Shown one piece after another: positions 1-6,203 of a stretch of 64,000 nucleotides of DNA. The notes under the pieces were generated by a model. It was not told where the DNA came from. It saw nothing but the letters and a program-made list of their open reading frames with translations, and ran no database searches. Both the position numbers and the translations under genes were made by a program. Source of the stretch: CAUYXS01 sp965248495 (GTDB taxonomy: Bacteria > Chloroflexota > Dehalococcoidia > Lucifugimonadales > Australimonadaceae); contig CBDFJL010000003.1 in the NCBI GenBank assembly GCA_965248495.1, positions 2,542,001-2,606,000 on the forward strand, given 5' to 3'. Numbering within the stretch: position 1 is the first letter of the stretch; each line of letters begins with the position of its first letter.

Positions 1-107
1 GCCGGGTCGAAGCTGGCCAGCTGTACGTCTGCTATTGGACCCAGCCGAACCTTTGTAGCCGGTGTGCCGGCGCCGGCCTCGCGTGGGTAGGGGAGGCGTC
101 GGCATGA
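1..107 (+). CDS. 3' end of a small zinc-ribbon-like protein (truncated by window edge)
   Basis: The frame starting at base 3 is open to a TGA at 105-107 and encodes about 34 residues containing a C-x8-C-x2-C spacing that may be part of a zinc site. The stop overlaps the ATG of the next gene in an ATGA junction, the same coupling used through most of this element, which is the main reason to believe it is coding. The 5' end is outside the window, so length and function cannot be judged. It could instead be chance read-through. Confidence 0.45.
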   Translation, partial: RVEAGQLYVCYWTQPNLCSRCAGAGLAWVGEASA

Positions 108-322
108 CCTCGCGGCACGGGGAGGAGCCCGAAGTCCAGGAGATGTACCTCGACCCCGGTACGCCCCCCTGGGTCAGCCGCGTCTTGGTAGAGGTCCTTC
201 TGGTCGACCCGGTGGACGCGGCGAACGCAGCTGAGGCGCTGGCCGCTGTCCTCGGGCGGCGCGCCGATCGCATCTTGAAGCGGTTAATCCGTGAGGACGT
301 CGCGGCCAAGGCGGGCGGGTGA
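104..322 (+). CDS. Small acidic helical protein of unknown function
   Basis: This 72-residue protein is not recognised. It starts at the ATG that overlaps the upstream stop and has GGGAGG seven bases before it; an in-frame GTG at 62 would add 14 residues but lacks that spacing. The central part (Val-rich, then DAANAAEALAAVLGRR) looks like an amphipathic helix pair. Its stop overlaps the first codon of the serine recombinase gene, so the two are co-translated. Position directly before a recombinase could fit an accessory or DNA-binding role, but there is no motif to support this. Confidence 0.6.
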   Translation: MTSRHGEEPEVQEMYLDPGTPPWVSRVLVEVLLVDPVDAANAAEALAAVLGRRADRILKRLIREDVAAKAGG

Positions 323-981
323 TGAAGCGCGCCGGCATGTACCTCCGCGTCAGCACCGCGGACCACGAGCAACGCCCGGAGGTCCAGGAGGAGCGGCTCA
401 GGCCATACCTGGCCGGCCTCGGGTATGAGCCGATCCGCTACAACGAGGTCGGCGTGTCGGGGACCAAAACGTCGCGCCCGGTTCTGGACCAGCTGCTCCA
501 GGACGTCCGCAAGCACAAGCTCAAGGCGGTCGGCGTCACGACCCTGGATCGTATGGGCCGGTCCCTACCCCACCTGCTGCAGCTGCTCGACGAGTTCAAG
601 GCGCACGGTGTCCGATTCATCATCCAGGACGCCGGCGTCGATACCGAGACCGCGGTGGGTCGAATGTTCGTCGCGGTCCAAGGCATGTTCAGCGAGTTCT
701 ACGTCTCGCTCCTCAAGGAGCGGATCGACGACGGGATCGCCTACTCACGGGAGCACGGAACCAAGAGCGGCAAGCCAATCGGTCGCGCGCCGCTCGACGT
801 CGACTTTGTGACCGTTTGTGAGCAGGTCGCCTCTCGTCAGGAGGAGCGCGGATCAGTCCGCAGAATCGCGGCGGCGCACGGGTGCTCGCCGGCGTGGATC
901 TACAAGCACGTCGTCCCCGCTCTCCGAGAGCAGGGTGCGTGGCTGGCAGAGCCCGAAGGGAAGGAGGAGGAAACCCCATGA
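322..981 (+). CDS. Serine recombinase (resolvase/invertase family)
   Basis: Small serine recombinase of 219 residues, which would cut and rejoin DNA through a 5'-phosphoserine. The N-terminal catalytic domain shows Y-L-R-V-S-T with the nucleophile Ser11 and Arg9, followed by the family DRMGRS motif in the middle and a long helix (E region) near residues 120-145. The C-terminal 60 residues are a helix-turn-helix region (RRIAAAHGCSPAWIYKHV), as in resolvases. The size is close to the usual 180-220 residues, not the large serine integrase class. It overlaps its neighbours on both sides (TGATG and ATGA). The element also has a tyrosine integrase, so this enzyme probably resolves multimers or inverts a segment rather than integrating. 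Confidence 0.93.
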   Translation: MKRAGMYLRVSTADHEQRPEVQEERLRPYLAGLGYEPIRYNEVGVSGTKTSRPVLDQLLQDVRKHKLKAVGVTTLDRMGRSLPHLLQLLDEFKAHGVRFIIQDAGVDTETAVGRMFVAVQGMFSEFYVSLLKERIDDGIAYSREHGTKSGKPIGRAPLDVDFVTVCEQVASRQEERGSVRRIAAAHGCSPAWIYKHVVPALREQGAWLAEPEGKEEETP

Positions 982-1121
982 TCGGCTACTGCATGAAGTG
1001 TCGGGGAGAGGTCGAGATGGAGCAGACCAAGACCGTGATGATGAAGAACGGTCGGCCTGCGACAGAGGGTAGGTGCCCGGCCTGTAGCACGCGCATGTAC
1101 AGGCTCGGGAAGGAGAGGTAG
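978..1121 (+). CDS. DUF5679-like zinc-binding mini-protein
   Basis: A 47-residue protein with two zinc knuckles, YCMKC near the start and CPAC about 30 residues later, separated by a conserved-looking stretch with MKNGRPATEG. This pattern matches the DUF5679 family as I know it, a short treble-clef-like protein found in bacteria and archaeal viruses. The start ATG overlaps the recombinase stop and is preceded by a strong AAGGAGGAGG. The molecular role of the family is unknown; binding nucleic acid or a protein partner is only a guess from the zinc knuckles and charged residues. Confidence 0.8.
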   Translation: MIGYCMKCRGEVEMEQTKTVMMKNGRPATEGRCPACSTRMYRLGKER

Positions 1122-1140
1122 CGGTCTAGTCACCGCTGGG

Positions 1141-1166
1141 CTCCCGGCGGAGGGATCCGCCGGGAG
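1141..1166 (+). terminator. Perfect 11-bp hairpin between small-gene block and ART gene
   Basis: CTCCCGGCGGA and its exact reverse complement flank a GGGA tetraloop. There is no T-run after it, so it is not a classical intrinsic terminator. It may be an attenuator or an RNA processing/stability element that separates the recombinase block from the large downstream gene. A good SD (GGAGG) lies between the hairpin and the next ATG. Confidence 0.5.
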
Positions 1167-1198
1167 TCCGGGAGCATTCAGGAGGTGGAGGGAGACCC

Positions 1199-3517
1199 AT
1201 GGCCAAGGTCGCATGGAAGACCATCAACGGGTTCGGTCCGTACGCCTACCTGCAGGAGAGCGTTTGGCTCGGCGAGGGCAAGGTCCTCACCAAGCACATC
1301 GCCTACCTCGGGAAGTGGGGGGCATTCGCGGAGGACTTCGGCTCTGTCGCTGTGATCCCCGGCGCGTTCCTCAAGCACGCAGCTGAGAAGGTCGAGGTCC
1401 CGCAGATCCCCGACGAGGTCAAGAAGACCCTCAACCCGAAGCCGCTAGCCAAGCTCGAGGCGAAGATCACAAACTTAGGCGCTAGCCTCAAGGTCCTGGA
1501 TGCGGTGGCCGGCGACCAGGAACTCACGAAGGGGGAGGTCCAGGACGCGATCGCAAGTGCGGCCGCACTTCCCAAGCCACCGAAGCCGAAGACCGTCAAG
1601 AAGGTCGCCGCGGCCGCCGGGCCGCCTACGACTAATATCACCCCCTTCCTCGCACCGACCGCGATCCCGAAGGTCGAGTTTGTGCCGACCGACGTGAAGG
1701 GGAAGCCCCTGGTCCTCGCGTTCAACGTCACGAAGCTCGAGGATGCGGCCGCGATCGGGCTCGAGGAGCTCGAGATGGTCGGCGGCGACCTCGAGGCCAA
1801 GATGCTAGCCTCGGCGAAGAAGGTCGCGATCGAGAACATGGTCGCGGAGCTCAAGGCCAAGCTCGGCGCCGCTCCGGTCCTCGAGTCCATGCCGGAGTCT
1901 GAGTTATCCGACACGATCGAGGACGTCGCGAAGGGCAAGGCGACCCTGCCGAAGCAGACGGTCGTCACCGGCAAGGTAGCCCTCGCGCAGGAGCAGGCGC
2001 TCGTGGCCGGGAAGAAGGATTGGGATAAGGACCTCGCCAAGATCTCCGGGCAGAAGGGGAGCAACGAGGGCGGCCTCTACAAGGACGAGCAGACGCAGGC
2101 GTTCGCGTACGTGAAGTGGCCGGCAGAGGCTCGCGCGAAGATCGAGGTCCTCGCGGGCCACCTCTACCAGGCTGCAGGCGTGCCGGTGCCCTGGCTCACC
2201 CTCATCAAGTTCGGCGGCGTGCCGGCGGTCAAGTCCGACTGGATCGACGACGCGCAGCCGATGACCGCCGCGGCGATGAGCAAGCACAAGGACGTGCGCC
2301 GCAACTTCGTCGTCGACGCTTGGCTCGCGAATTGGGACGTCGTTGGCCAGGCCTCCGACAACATCGTCGTCGGGCCCGGCGGCGTGGCCTACCGGATCGA
2401 CGTCGGCGGCTCGCTGATCTACCGTGCTCAGGGCAAGCCCAAGGACTACACCACGGCGGTCCCCGAGATCGAGTCGATGCGGAGCGCGGCCACCGCGCCG
2501 AAGGCGTCGCAGGTCTTTACGAACCTCACCAGTGCCGAGCTTCGTGCCGGCGCGGCTGCAGTCGGCAACGTCACCGACCAGCAGATCGACCAGCTGGTCG
2601 ACTTGGTCGAGCTCCCGAAGATCGTGCCCGGGTTTGCCCCGGACCTCTCCGGCCACCTCAAGGAACGGCTCAAGGCGCGCCGCGACTTCATCATCGCCAA
2701 CGTCCTCAACGCGAAGCTCCCGGAGCCAACGAGCACGAAGGAGCTCGCGAAGATCGTCGACCTCTCACCGAAGTCGCTGCAGCAGATCCTCGAGAACGCC
2801 GACAACCTCAAGATGGGAAGCGGCAGCAAGAAGAGCTTGGTGCATAACGGGATCCTCGATCGCGAGCTTGGGAAGGCCAAGGCCGTCGGGCCAAAGGCGG
2901 CCGTGAGGAGCTCCTTTAGCGAATGGAAGGGCAATACGATCAACGACCGATCAAACGTCCTCCGGTGGGCGTCGGGCGAGATCCGCGGTCGCGGCGAAGA
3001 GGCCGAGCAAATCATGCGGAAGTTTTGGGCCTTCACGACCAAGCCAGGACCGAACCAGACGGTTAGCTCCACCTTCACGAAGATCGAGCAGGGCTTCGAG
3101 TCGACCCGCACGAGCATCGGGGCGGACCTCGTCACCGGCCTCGGCGTCACGACGAAGATGAACACGGCGCTGCTCAACGTCCAGCTGGACAACCTCAAGG
3201 ACCCGAAGGCCGACAAGCCGGTGACGGTCTATCGGTCCTGGCGGCCCGATCAGGTCAACTTCTTGAAGTGGACCGGCGCTCAGGTCGGCGACAGCGTGAA
3301 GCTCCCGGAGGAGCCCTTTATCGCCTCCTGGACGTTGTCGCCCAACATCTTCAACAGCGTGGCGCACGGTGGCATCCGACTCAAGGCTCAGGTGCCGGCT
3401 AATTCCGTGCTCCTCACGGACCGTCTAAACAACACTGGCCACGTCATCGACAGCGAGGACGAGATCCTCTTCTGCTGCCCGGGCGGCGTGGTCGGCGAGG
3501 TCGTTAGCGCCGCATAA
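1199..3517 (+). CDS. Kinase-like / ADP-ribosyltransferase fusion protein
   Basis: A 772-residue protein with three parts. Residues 1-260 are Lys/Ala-rich and include a Pro/Lys linker. Residues about 285-410 resemble a PI3/4-kinase- or HipA-like phosphotransferase: a Gly-rich loop, a Lys in AYVKWP near 306, a catalytic-loop-like segment NWDVVGQASDN near 377-387 and an RIDVGGS metal-binding-like motif near 400. Residues about 675-772 match an R-S-E class ADP-ribosyltransferase: VYRSW with Arg679, an S-x-T-x-S segment near 711-715 and an E753-D-E755 pair. Such pairings occur in phage-encoded effector or head-associated proteins. It follows a strong SD and stands alone between the hairpin and the mini-gene array. 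It probably modifies host proteins or is injected. Domain calls are by eye; the ART part is the surer. Confidence 0.75.
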   Translation: MAKVAWKTINGFGPYAYLQESVWLGEGKVLTKHIAYLGKWGAFAEDFGSVAVIPGAFLKHAAEKVEVPQIPDEVKKTLNPKPLAKLEAKITNLGASLKVLDAVAGDQELTKGEVQDAIASAAALPKPPKPKTVKKVAAAAGPPTTNITPFLAPTAIPKVEFVPTDVKGKPLVLAFNVTKLEDAAAIGLEELEMVGGDLEAKMLASAKKVAIENMVAELKAKLGAAPVLESMPESELSDTIEDVAKGKATLPKQTVVTGKVALAQEQALVAGKKDWDKDLAKISGQKGSNEGGLYKDEQTQAFAYVKWPAEARAKIEVLAGHLYQAAGVPVPWLTLIKFGGVPAVKSDWIDDAQPMTAAAMSKHKDVRRNFVVDAWLANWDVVGQASDNIVVGPGGVAYRIDVGGSLIYRAQGKPKDYTTAVPEIESMRSAATAPKASQVFTNLTSAELRAGAAAVGNVTDQQIDQLVDLVELPKIVPGFAPDLSGHLKERLKARRDFIIANVLNAKLPEPTSTKELAKIVDLSPKSLQQILENADNLKMGSGSKKSLVHNGILDRELGKAKAVGPKAAVRSSFSEWKGNTINDRSNVLRWASGEIRGRGEEAEQIMRKFWAFTTKPGPNQTVSSTFTKIEQGFESTRTSIGADLVTGLGVTTKMNTALLNVQLDNLKDPKADKPVTVYRSWRPDQVNFLKWTGAQVGDSVKLPEEPFIASWTLSPNIFNSVAHGGIRLKAQVPANSVLLTDRLNNTGHVIDSEDEILFCCPGGVVGEVVSAA

Positions 3518-3537
3518 TCGGAGGTTGGAGGAGCGTG

Positions 3538-3732
3538 ATGACAGAAGAGCGCCGAGTATTCGAGACGGATCCGCGCCGGCTGGCGATCGCCGAGCTCGCC
3601 GCGAGCATGGGCATCAACCTGGACGAGCTCAGCGAGGAGGACCTCGAGCAGCTGGTCAAGGACCTCGAGGCCGGAAACGATGGCCGCGGAAACCAACAAT
3701 CGGAAGGAGGCGAGGCCGGAAGCAGCCGGTAG
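3538..3732 (+). CDS. Small acidic protein of unknown function
   Basis: A 64-residue, strongly acidic protein with a predicted helix (LAIAELAASMGINLDELSEEDLEQLVKDLEAG) and a disordered Gly/Ser tail. The start is the second of two adjacent codons (GTG at 3535, ATG at 3538) and follows GGAGGTTGGAGGAG. It lies 20 bases after the ART-fusion gene in the same direction, so it may be made with it; an acidic partner or antitoxin-like inhibitor for the ART protein is conceivable but nothing in the sequence proves it. Confidence 0.6.
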   Translation: MTEERRVFETDPRRLAIAELAASMGINLDELSEEDLEQLVKDLEAGNDGRGNQQSEGGEAGSSR

Positions 3733-3751
3733 GCCCCTTCCGCCACAGGCC

Positions 3752-3952
3752 ATGAACTACGGACGCTGTGAGCAGATGATTGAGAAGACCGTGCGTGTGC
3801 ACGTGATGGGCCTCAGTGGTCGCGTGCCTGTCCCGAAGGAAAGGCGGTGCGCTCACCTCGCTATCGTCCGCATCTTTCTGGGCGACGGGCGATTGGTCGC
3901 GCTGTGCACTCAGCACGCCAAGAAACTGAGCCCAGCGGTACTACCGGATTAG
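3752..3952 (+). CDS. Small Cys/His protein, first member of the mini-gene array
   Basis: A 66-residue protein with Cys6, a later RRCAH and an LCTQH segment, suggestive of a metal site (C-x-x-H pairs) but not a family I recognise. I chose the ATG at 3752 because it is preceded by AGGCC, the same context as the other mini-genes; an in-frame ATG at 3680 would add 24 residues overlapping the previous gene. Its TAG is followed directly by GGCCAGCATG, starting the next unit. Confidence 0.55.
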   Translation: MNYGRCEQMIEKTVRVHVMGLSGRVPVPKERRCAHLAIVRIFLGDGRLVALCTQHAKKLSPAVLPD

Positions 3953-3958
3953 GCCAGC

Positions 3959-4181
3959 ATGAACAAATACGCAGAGCTCATTGACCAGATCGCGCGTGGG
4001 GCCGGCGCTCGCCGTACGAGACTCGGTGAGCGGAGTCCAGATCATCGTGGACGGATGCCATCGCACGATAGCCAGGATGCGCATGCATGAGCCCGCGGGG
4101 GTTGTGGTATGGCAGAGCGCGGACGCTCCCCTGCTGTTCCCCTTCGACTTCACCAACCATGCATTGCACGCTGCCGAGTGA
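3959..4181 (+). CDS. Mini-gene with apparent internal frameshift
   Basis: An ATG at 3959 sits in the array start context (TAG GGCCAGC ATG) and opens a frame of about 43 codons. From about 3996 a second frame carries the better protein-like sequence (VRDSVSGVQIIVDG..., ending HALHAAE) up to a TGA at 4179-4181, which abuts the next start as elsewhere in the array. The simplest reading is one ~73-residue protein broken by a single-base change near 3990-4000, either real decay, a programmed shift or a sequencing error. The product is not recognised. Confidence 0.4.
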
Positions 4182-4185
4182 GGCC

Positions 4186-4425
4186 ATGAACACACTCACC
4201 GAAGCGCAGGTTAAGAGGGCTCTCGCCCGGCTAACGAATGGATGGCCACGCGACCTCTGGATATTCTCGGCGAATGGCGACCTCCACCTCATGCGGACCG
4301 ACAGTGAAGGGGACCGTATCTACCACCCCAACGTGCCGGGGGAACATGGCATGTCGGGTGGCGGCGTGGACGCAGAGCAGGTCATTAGGAGCTATCGCAT
4401 CCCGTCCGATGGCGGCGACTGGTAG
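4186..4425 (+). CDS. Small protein of unknown function (mini-gene array)
   Basis: A 79-residue protein starting at the ATG in TGAGGCCATG. The sequence has an N-terminal helix (EAQVKRALARLTNG), then aromatic and charged residues (WPRDLWIFSANGDLHLMR) that look like a small beta-sheet, and a Gly/Asp-rich end. No metal site, signal peptide or membrane segment is visible. It belongs to the run of short unrelated genes that share one kind of start context, which suggests accessory anti-host or regulatory roles, but no function can be assigned. Confidence 0.6.
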   Translation: MNTLTEAQVKRALARLTNGWPRDLWIFSANGDLHLMRTDSEGDRIYHPNVPGEHGMSGGGVDAEQVIRSYRIPSDGGDW

Positions 4426-4443
4426 GTATTCCGAGAGAGGTCA

Positions 4444-4587
4444 ATGGACTACCAACGCGCCTATGAGGAATTGCTAGGGGCGCTCCGGCGAGAGCGGGAG
4501 TTACCCCTGTCACATTTCACGTCAAGGGAGCGAGAAACGCTACGGAGCACCGACGACGAATGGCTGCTCTGCGAGCGTTCCGACTAA
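4444..4587 (+). CDS. 47-residue charged helical protein (mini-gene array)
   Basis: Starts at the ATG after GAGAGGTCA and ends with TAA fused to the next unit (TAAGGCCACATG). The product is rich in Arg and Glu (ALRRERELPLSHFTSRERETL) and likely a single long helix followed by an acidic Trp/Leu end. It is not recognised. Its small size means coding status rests mainly on the junction motifs at both sides and on its fit between neighbouring genes with no gap. Confidence 0.55.
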   Translation: MDYQRAYEELLGALRRERELPLSHFTSRERETLRSTDDEWLLCERSD

Positions 4588-4593
4588 GGCCAC

Positions 4594-4803
4594 ATGACCC
4601 TTCAACTGATCGTGCCTAAGCTGACAAGAGGCCCCAGGTGCGAGTCCTGCGGGGGCACGACGGCGCGAGGCGTTGACGTATGGGAAACAGTGTTCAAGGG
4701 CGAGTCGAAGATAGTGATTCTCTGCTACTACTGCGCGTTCCAAATCGCGGCGGATTGGGTCCAAGCAGGGGGCGAATTGCTGACAGCGAAAGGTGCCGTT
4801 TAA
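4594..4803 (+). CDS. Zinc-ribbon-like small protein (mini-gene array)
   Basis: A 69-residue protein with CESCGG near residue 17 and CYYCAF near residue 44, two C-x2-C knuckles 25-30 residues apart, as in a zinc ribbon. A hydrophobic strand (KIVILCYYC) and an amphipathic helix follow. The start follows TAAGGCCAC. It could bind nucleic acid or a host protein. The stop TAA is again part of the next start context (TAAGGACATG). Confidence 0.65.
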   Translation: MTLQLIVPKLTRGPRCESCGGTTARGVDVWETVFKGESKIVILCYYCAFQIAADWVQAGGELLTAKGAV

Positions 4804-4807
4804 GGAC

Positions 4808-5017
4808 ATGAGCCACAAAGCAACAAGCAACGTCTTCATAGCAGCGGCCGAGCCGCCCCAGCAATGCGACCTGTGCGGTGCCATCGCTGAGCTTCGCCCC
4901 TATGGCCCGAACGGTGAGGCCGTCTGCCACCCATGCGCCATGAAGGACGAACCAGCGGCCAAGCGGGCATTTCTGGCCAGGCTGGAAGGCCCACCCGAAA
5001 CGCGACTACCGGAATAG
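4808..5017 (+). CDS. Zinc-ribbon-like small protein (mini-gene array)
   Basis: A 69-residue protein with QQCDLCG near residue 23 and VCHPCAM near residue 44, forming two C-x2-C pairs. The C-terminal third is a charged helix. I used the ATG at 4808, which follows TAAGGAC, not the earlier in-frame ATG at 4793 that would lie inside the previous gene. Similar in plan to the preceding zinc-ribbon gene, though the sequences share little beyond the cysteines, so duplication followed by divergence is possible. Confidence 0.65.
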   Translation: MSHKATSNVFIAAAEPPQQCDLCGAIAELRPYGPNGEAVCHPCAMKDEPAAKRAFLARLEGPPETRLPE

Positions 5018-5021
5018 GGCC

Positions 5022-5192
5022 ATGAGCACCACGACGGGTGGGCTCGTACACGTTTGGGCTTACTGCGATGACTGCGAGTGGAACGCGGGGAGTCGTAACG
5101 GCTTCGGGCTCGCGGCTCAGCACGCACAGAGAACCGGGCATACGACCCGCGTAGAGACGGGGCACGTTTACACAATCACCGGTGCCGAGTAA
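5022..5192 (+). CDS. Small Cys2His2-type zinc protein (mini-gene array)
   Basis: A 56-residue protein with YCDDCEW at residues 14-20 followed by AAQHAQRTGH, a C-x2-C ... H-x5-H arrangement typical of a classical zinc finger. It is followed by a short hydrophobic/threonine end (HVYTITGAE). C2H2 fingers of this form are common in actinobacterial and archaeal virus mini-proteins. Start context is TAGGGCCATG and the stop begins the next unit's TAAGGGGCCATG. Confidence 0.65.
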   Translation: MSTTTGGLVHVWAYCDDCEWNAGSRNGFGLAAQHAQRTGHTTRVETGHVYTITGAE

Positions 5193-5198
5193 GGGGCC

Positions 5199-5369
5199 AT
5201 GAAAGTGATTTTGTTGGACGACGTAGAGGAATGGTTGCGCCAAGCGCGCGCAGCCGCGAACGCCAGGTTGCCACAGACCGAATCAGGGGCCGAGAGCGTG
5301 CTTCACGTAATCGCCGCGGAGACGGTCCTGAGCGACCTAGCCAGCATCGCGGTAGAGCTACCGGAGTAG
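5199..5369 (+). CDS. Small helical protein (mini-gene array)
   Basis: A 56-residue protein starting in TAAGGGGCCATG. It is predicted to be mostly helical with no Cys, no signal peptide and no membrane segment. The C-terminal half (VIAAETVLSDLASIAVELPE) is an amphipathic helix, and the N-terminal helix carries Trp and Arg. Not recognised. Stop TAG is followed by GGCCAATG of the next gene. Confidence 0.55.
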   Translation: MKVILLDDVEEWLRQARAAANARLPQTESGAESVLHVIAAETVLSDLASIAVELPE

Positions 5370-5373
5370 GCCA

Positions 5374-5631
5374 ATGAGAGTACTCACCGCGATAGCTGAT
5401 TTCTTCACATGGCCTCGGAGCCCGCGTGGGCGGCGCATCCGAATCCGGCGGCTCATAACCGAAGGCTTTGACCCGGACAGAGCGGCGGGAGTCGTGTATG
5501 CGAGCGGCGGCTGGCCTCTGACGCCGGACGAGGCAGAAGAAGTGAAGTCACTCCTAGAGCGCGGCATACCCGGTCCCGCCGGGAACCAAATTCGCATGAC
5601 TAATCAAACCGCGACCGCGAACACTCCATGA
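5374..5631 (+). CDS. Small basic protein with UBA-like repeat fold features (mini-gene array)
   Basis: An 85-residue protein, last clear member of the array. The N-terminus is a hydrophobic/basic stretch (VLTAIADFFTWPRSPRGRRIRIRR). The middle (LITEGFDPDRAAGVVYASGGWPLTPDEAEEV) resembles a short helix-turn-helix or UBA-like helix set. No catalytic motif is visible. Its TGA overlaps an ATG at 5628 that opens a further 30-codon frame (to 5720) with Cys and basic residues; that last frame is too short to support on its own. Confidence 0.55.
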   Translation: MRVLTAIADFFTWPRSPRGRRIRIRRLITEGFDPDRAAGVVYASGGWPLTPDEAEEVKSLLERGIPGPAGNQIRMTNQTATANTP

Positions 5632-5849
5632 AGTCACAAACCCCCTGCCCGTTTTGGCCCGTCCGTTTACGGGGAAACGGGGCGTCCCGGAGAGGGTGTC
5701 ACAAACCACATGGTTTGTGACTGGAGCCTCCTCGGGCAGGAAATCCAAAACCGGGTTCCGGTGTGCCAAAAGGAGACGCGATGAGGAGGGGGCGTTCAAA
5801 TACTCCAACAAGCGAATAGCAAGCGGCCCTGGGGGGCGCTTCGCCAAGG
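5632..5849. promoter_or_regulatory. Convergent intergenic region with operator-like palindrome
   Basis: This gap lies between the rightward mini-genes and the leftward structural cluster. GTCACAAACC and its exact inverse flank ACAT at 5698-5721, and a third copy of GTCACAAACC is at 5633-5642. A CCGTTT/AAACGG hairpin (5661-5678) lies between them. Because two operons end here, the hairpins could terminate transcription in both directions. The repeated decamer in direct and inverted orientation also fits binding of a dimeric replication or regulatory protein. Confidence 0.5.
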
Positions 5850-6203
5850 TCACTGCGCCCTAATCCAGTTGTCGCCTACGGCGAGCACCACGCGGCTCGA
5901 GCCATCCTCTCCGGTGTACGTGAAGGCCCATGTGTCGGGAAGGGCCTGCTGTTTAACCAGAGTGCCATCGGCGCCGTAGCGGTTCTCCCACTCGGCTAGG
6001 CGACCACTCACGCGGTTCTGTAGGTACGACTGCACCCCGCCCGCACTCGCCTTGGAACGGCCTTCGTCGTAGCCCGCCGCCCACGCCTCGAGGCGTGCAT
6101 CGGCCATGCGCTTCGCATCGCGGCTTGCGTCCACGCCGAACAAGGCGATGCCAAGGGCCAGCGCGATCGCGCCGACCGCGATAGTTGCGTCGCGGGGGAT
6201 CAT
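5850..6203 (-). CDS. Membrane-anchored protein, last gene of the leftward cluster
   Basis: A 117-residue protein. Residues 5-25 (DATIAVGAIALALGIALFGV) form a single N-terminal membrane anchor or uncleaved signal. The rest is soluble: a helical stretch (RDAKRMADARLEAWAAGYDEGRSKAS) and a small C-terminal domain (DTWAFTYTGEDGSSRVVLAVGDNWIRAQ) that looks beta-rich. The ATG overlaps the stop of the preceding gene (ATGA), so I preferred it to the longer frame. It is not recognised; as part of the surface-protein cluster it may be a particle or envelope component. Confidence 0.65.
   Translation of the reverse strand: MIPRDATIAVGAIALALGIALFGVDASRDAKRMADARLEAWAAGYDEGRSKASAGGVQSYLQNRVSGRLAEWENRYGADGTLVKQQALPDTWAFTYTGEDGSSRVVLAVGDNWIRAQ

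Noticed and set aside
5654..5863. Basic 69-codon frame across the palindrome region
   Set aside because: It starts at a TTG without SD, crosses the operator-like palindrome and overlaps the end of the leftward gene. A real gene seems less likely than a regulatory gap.
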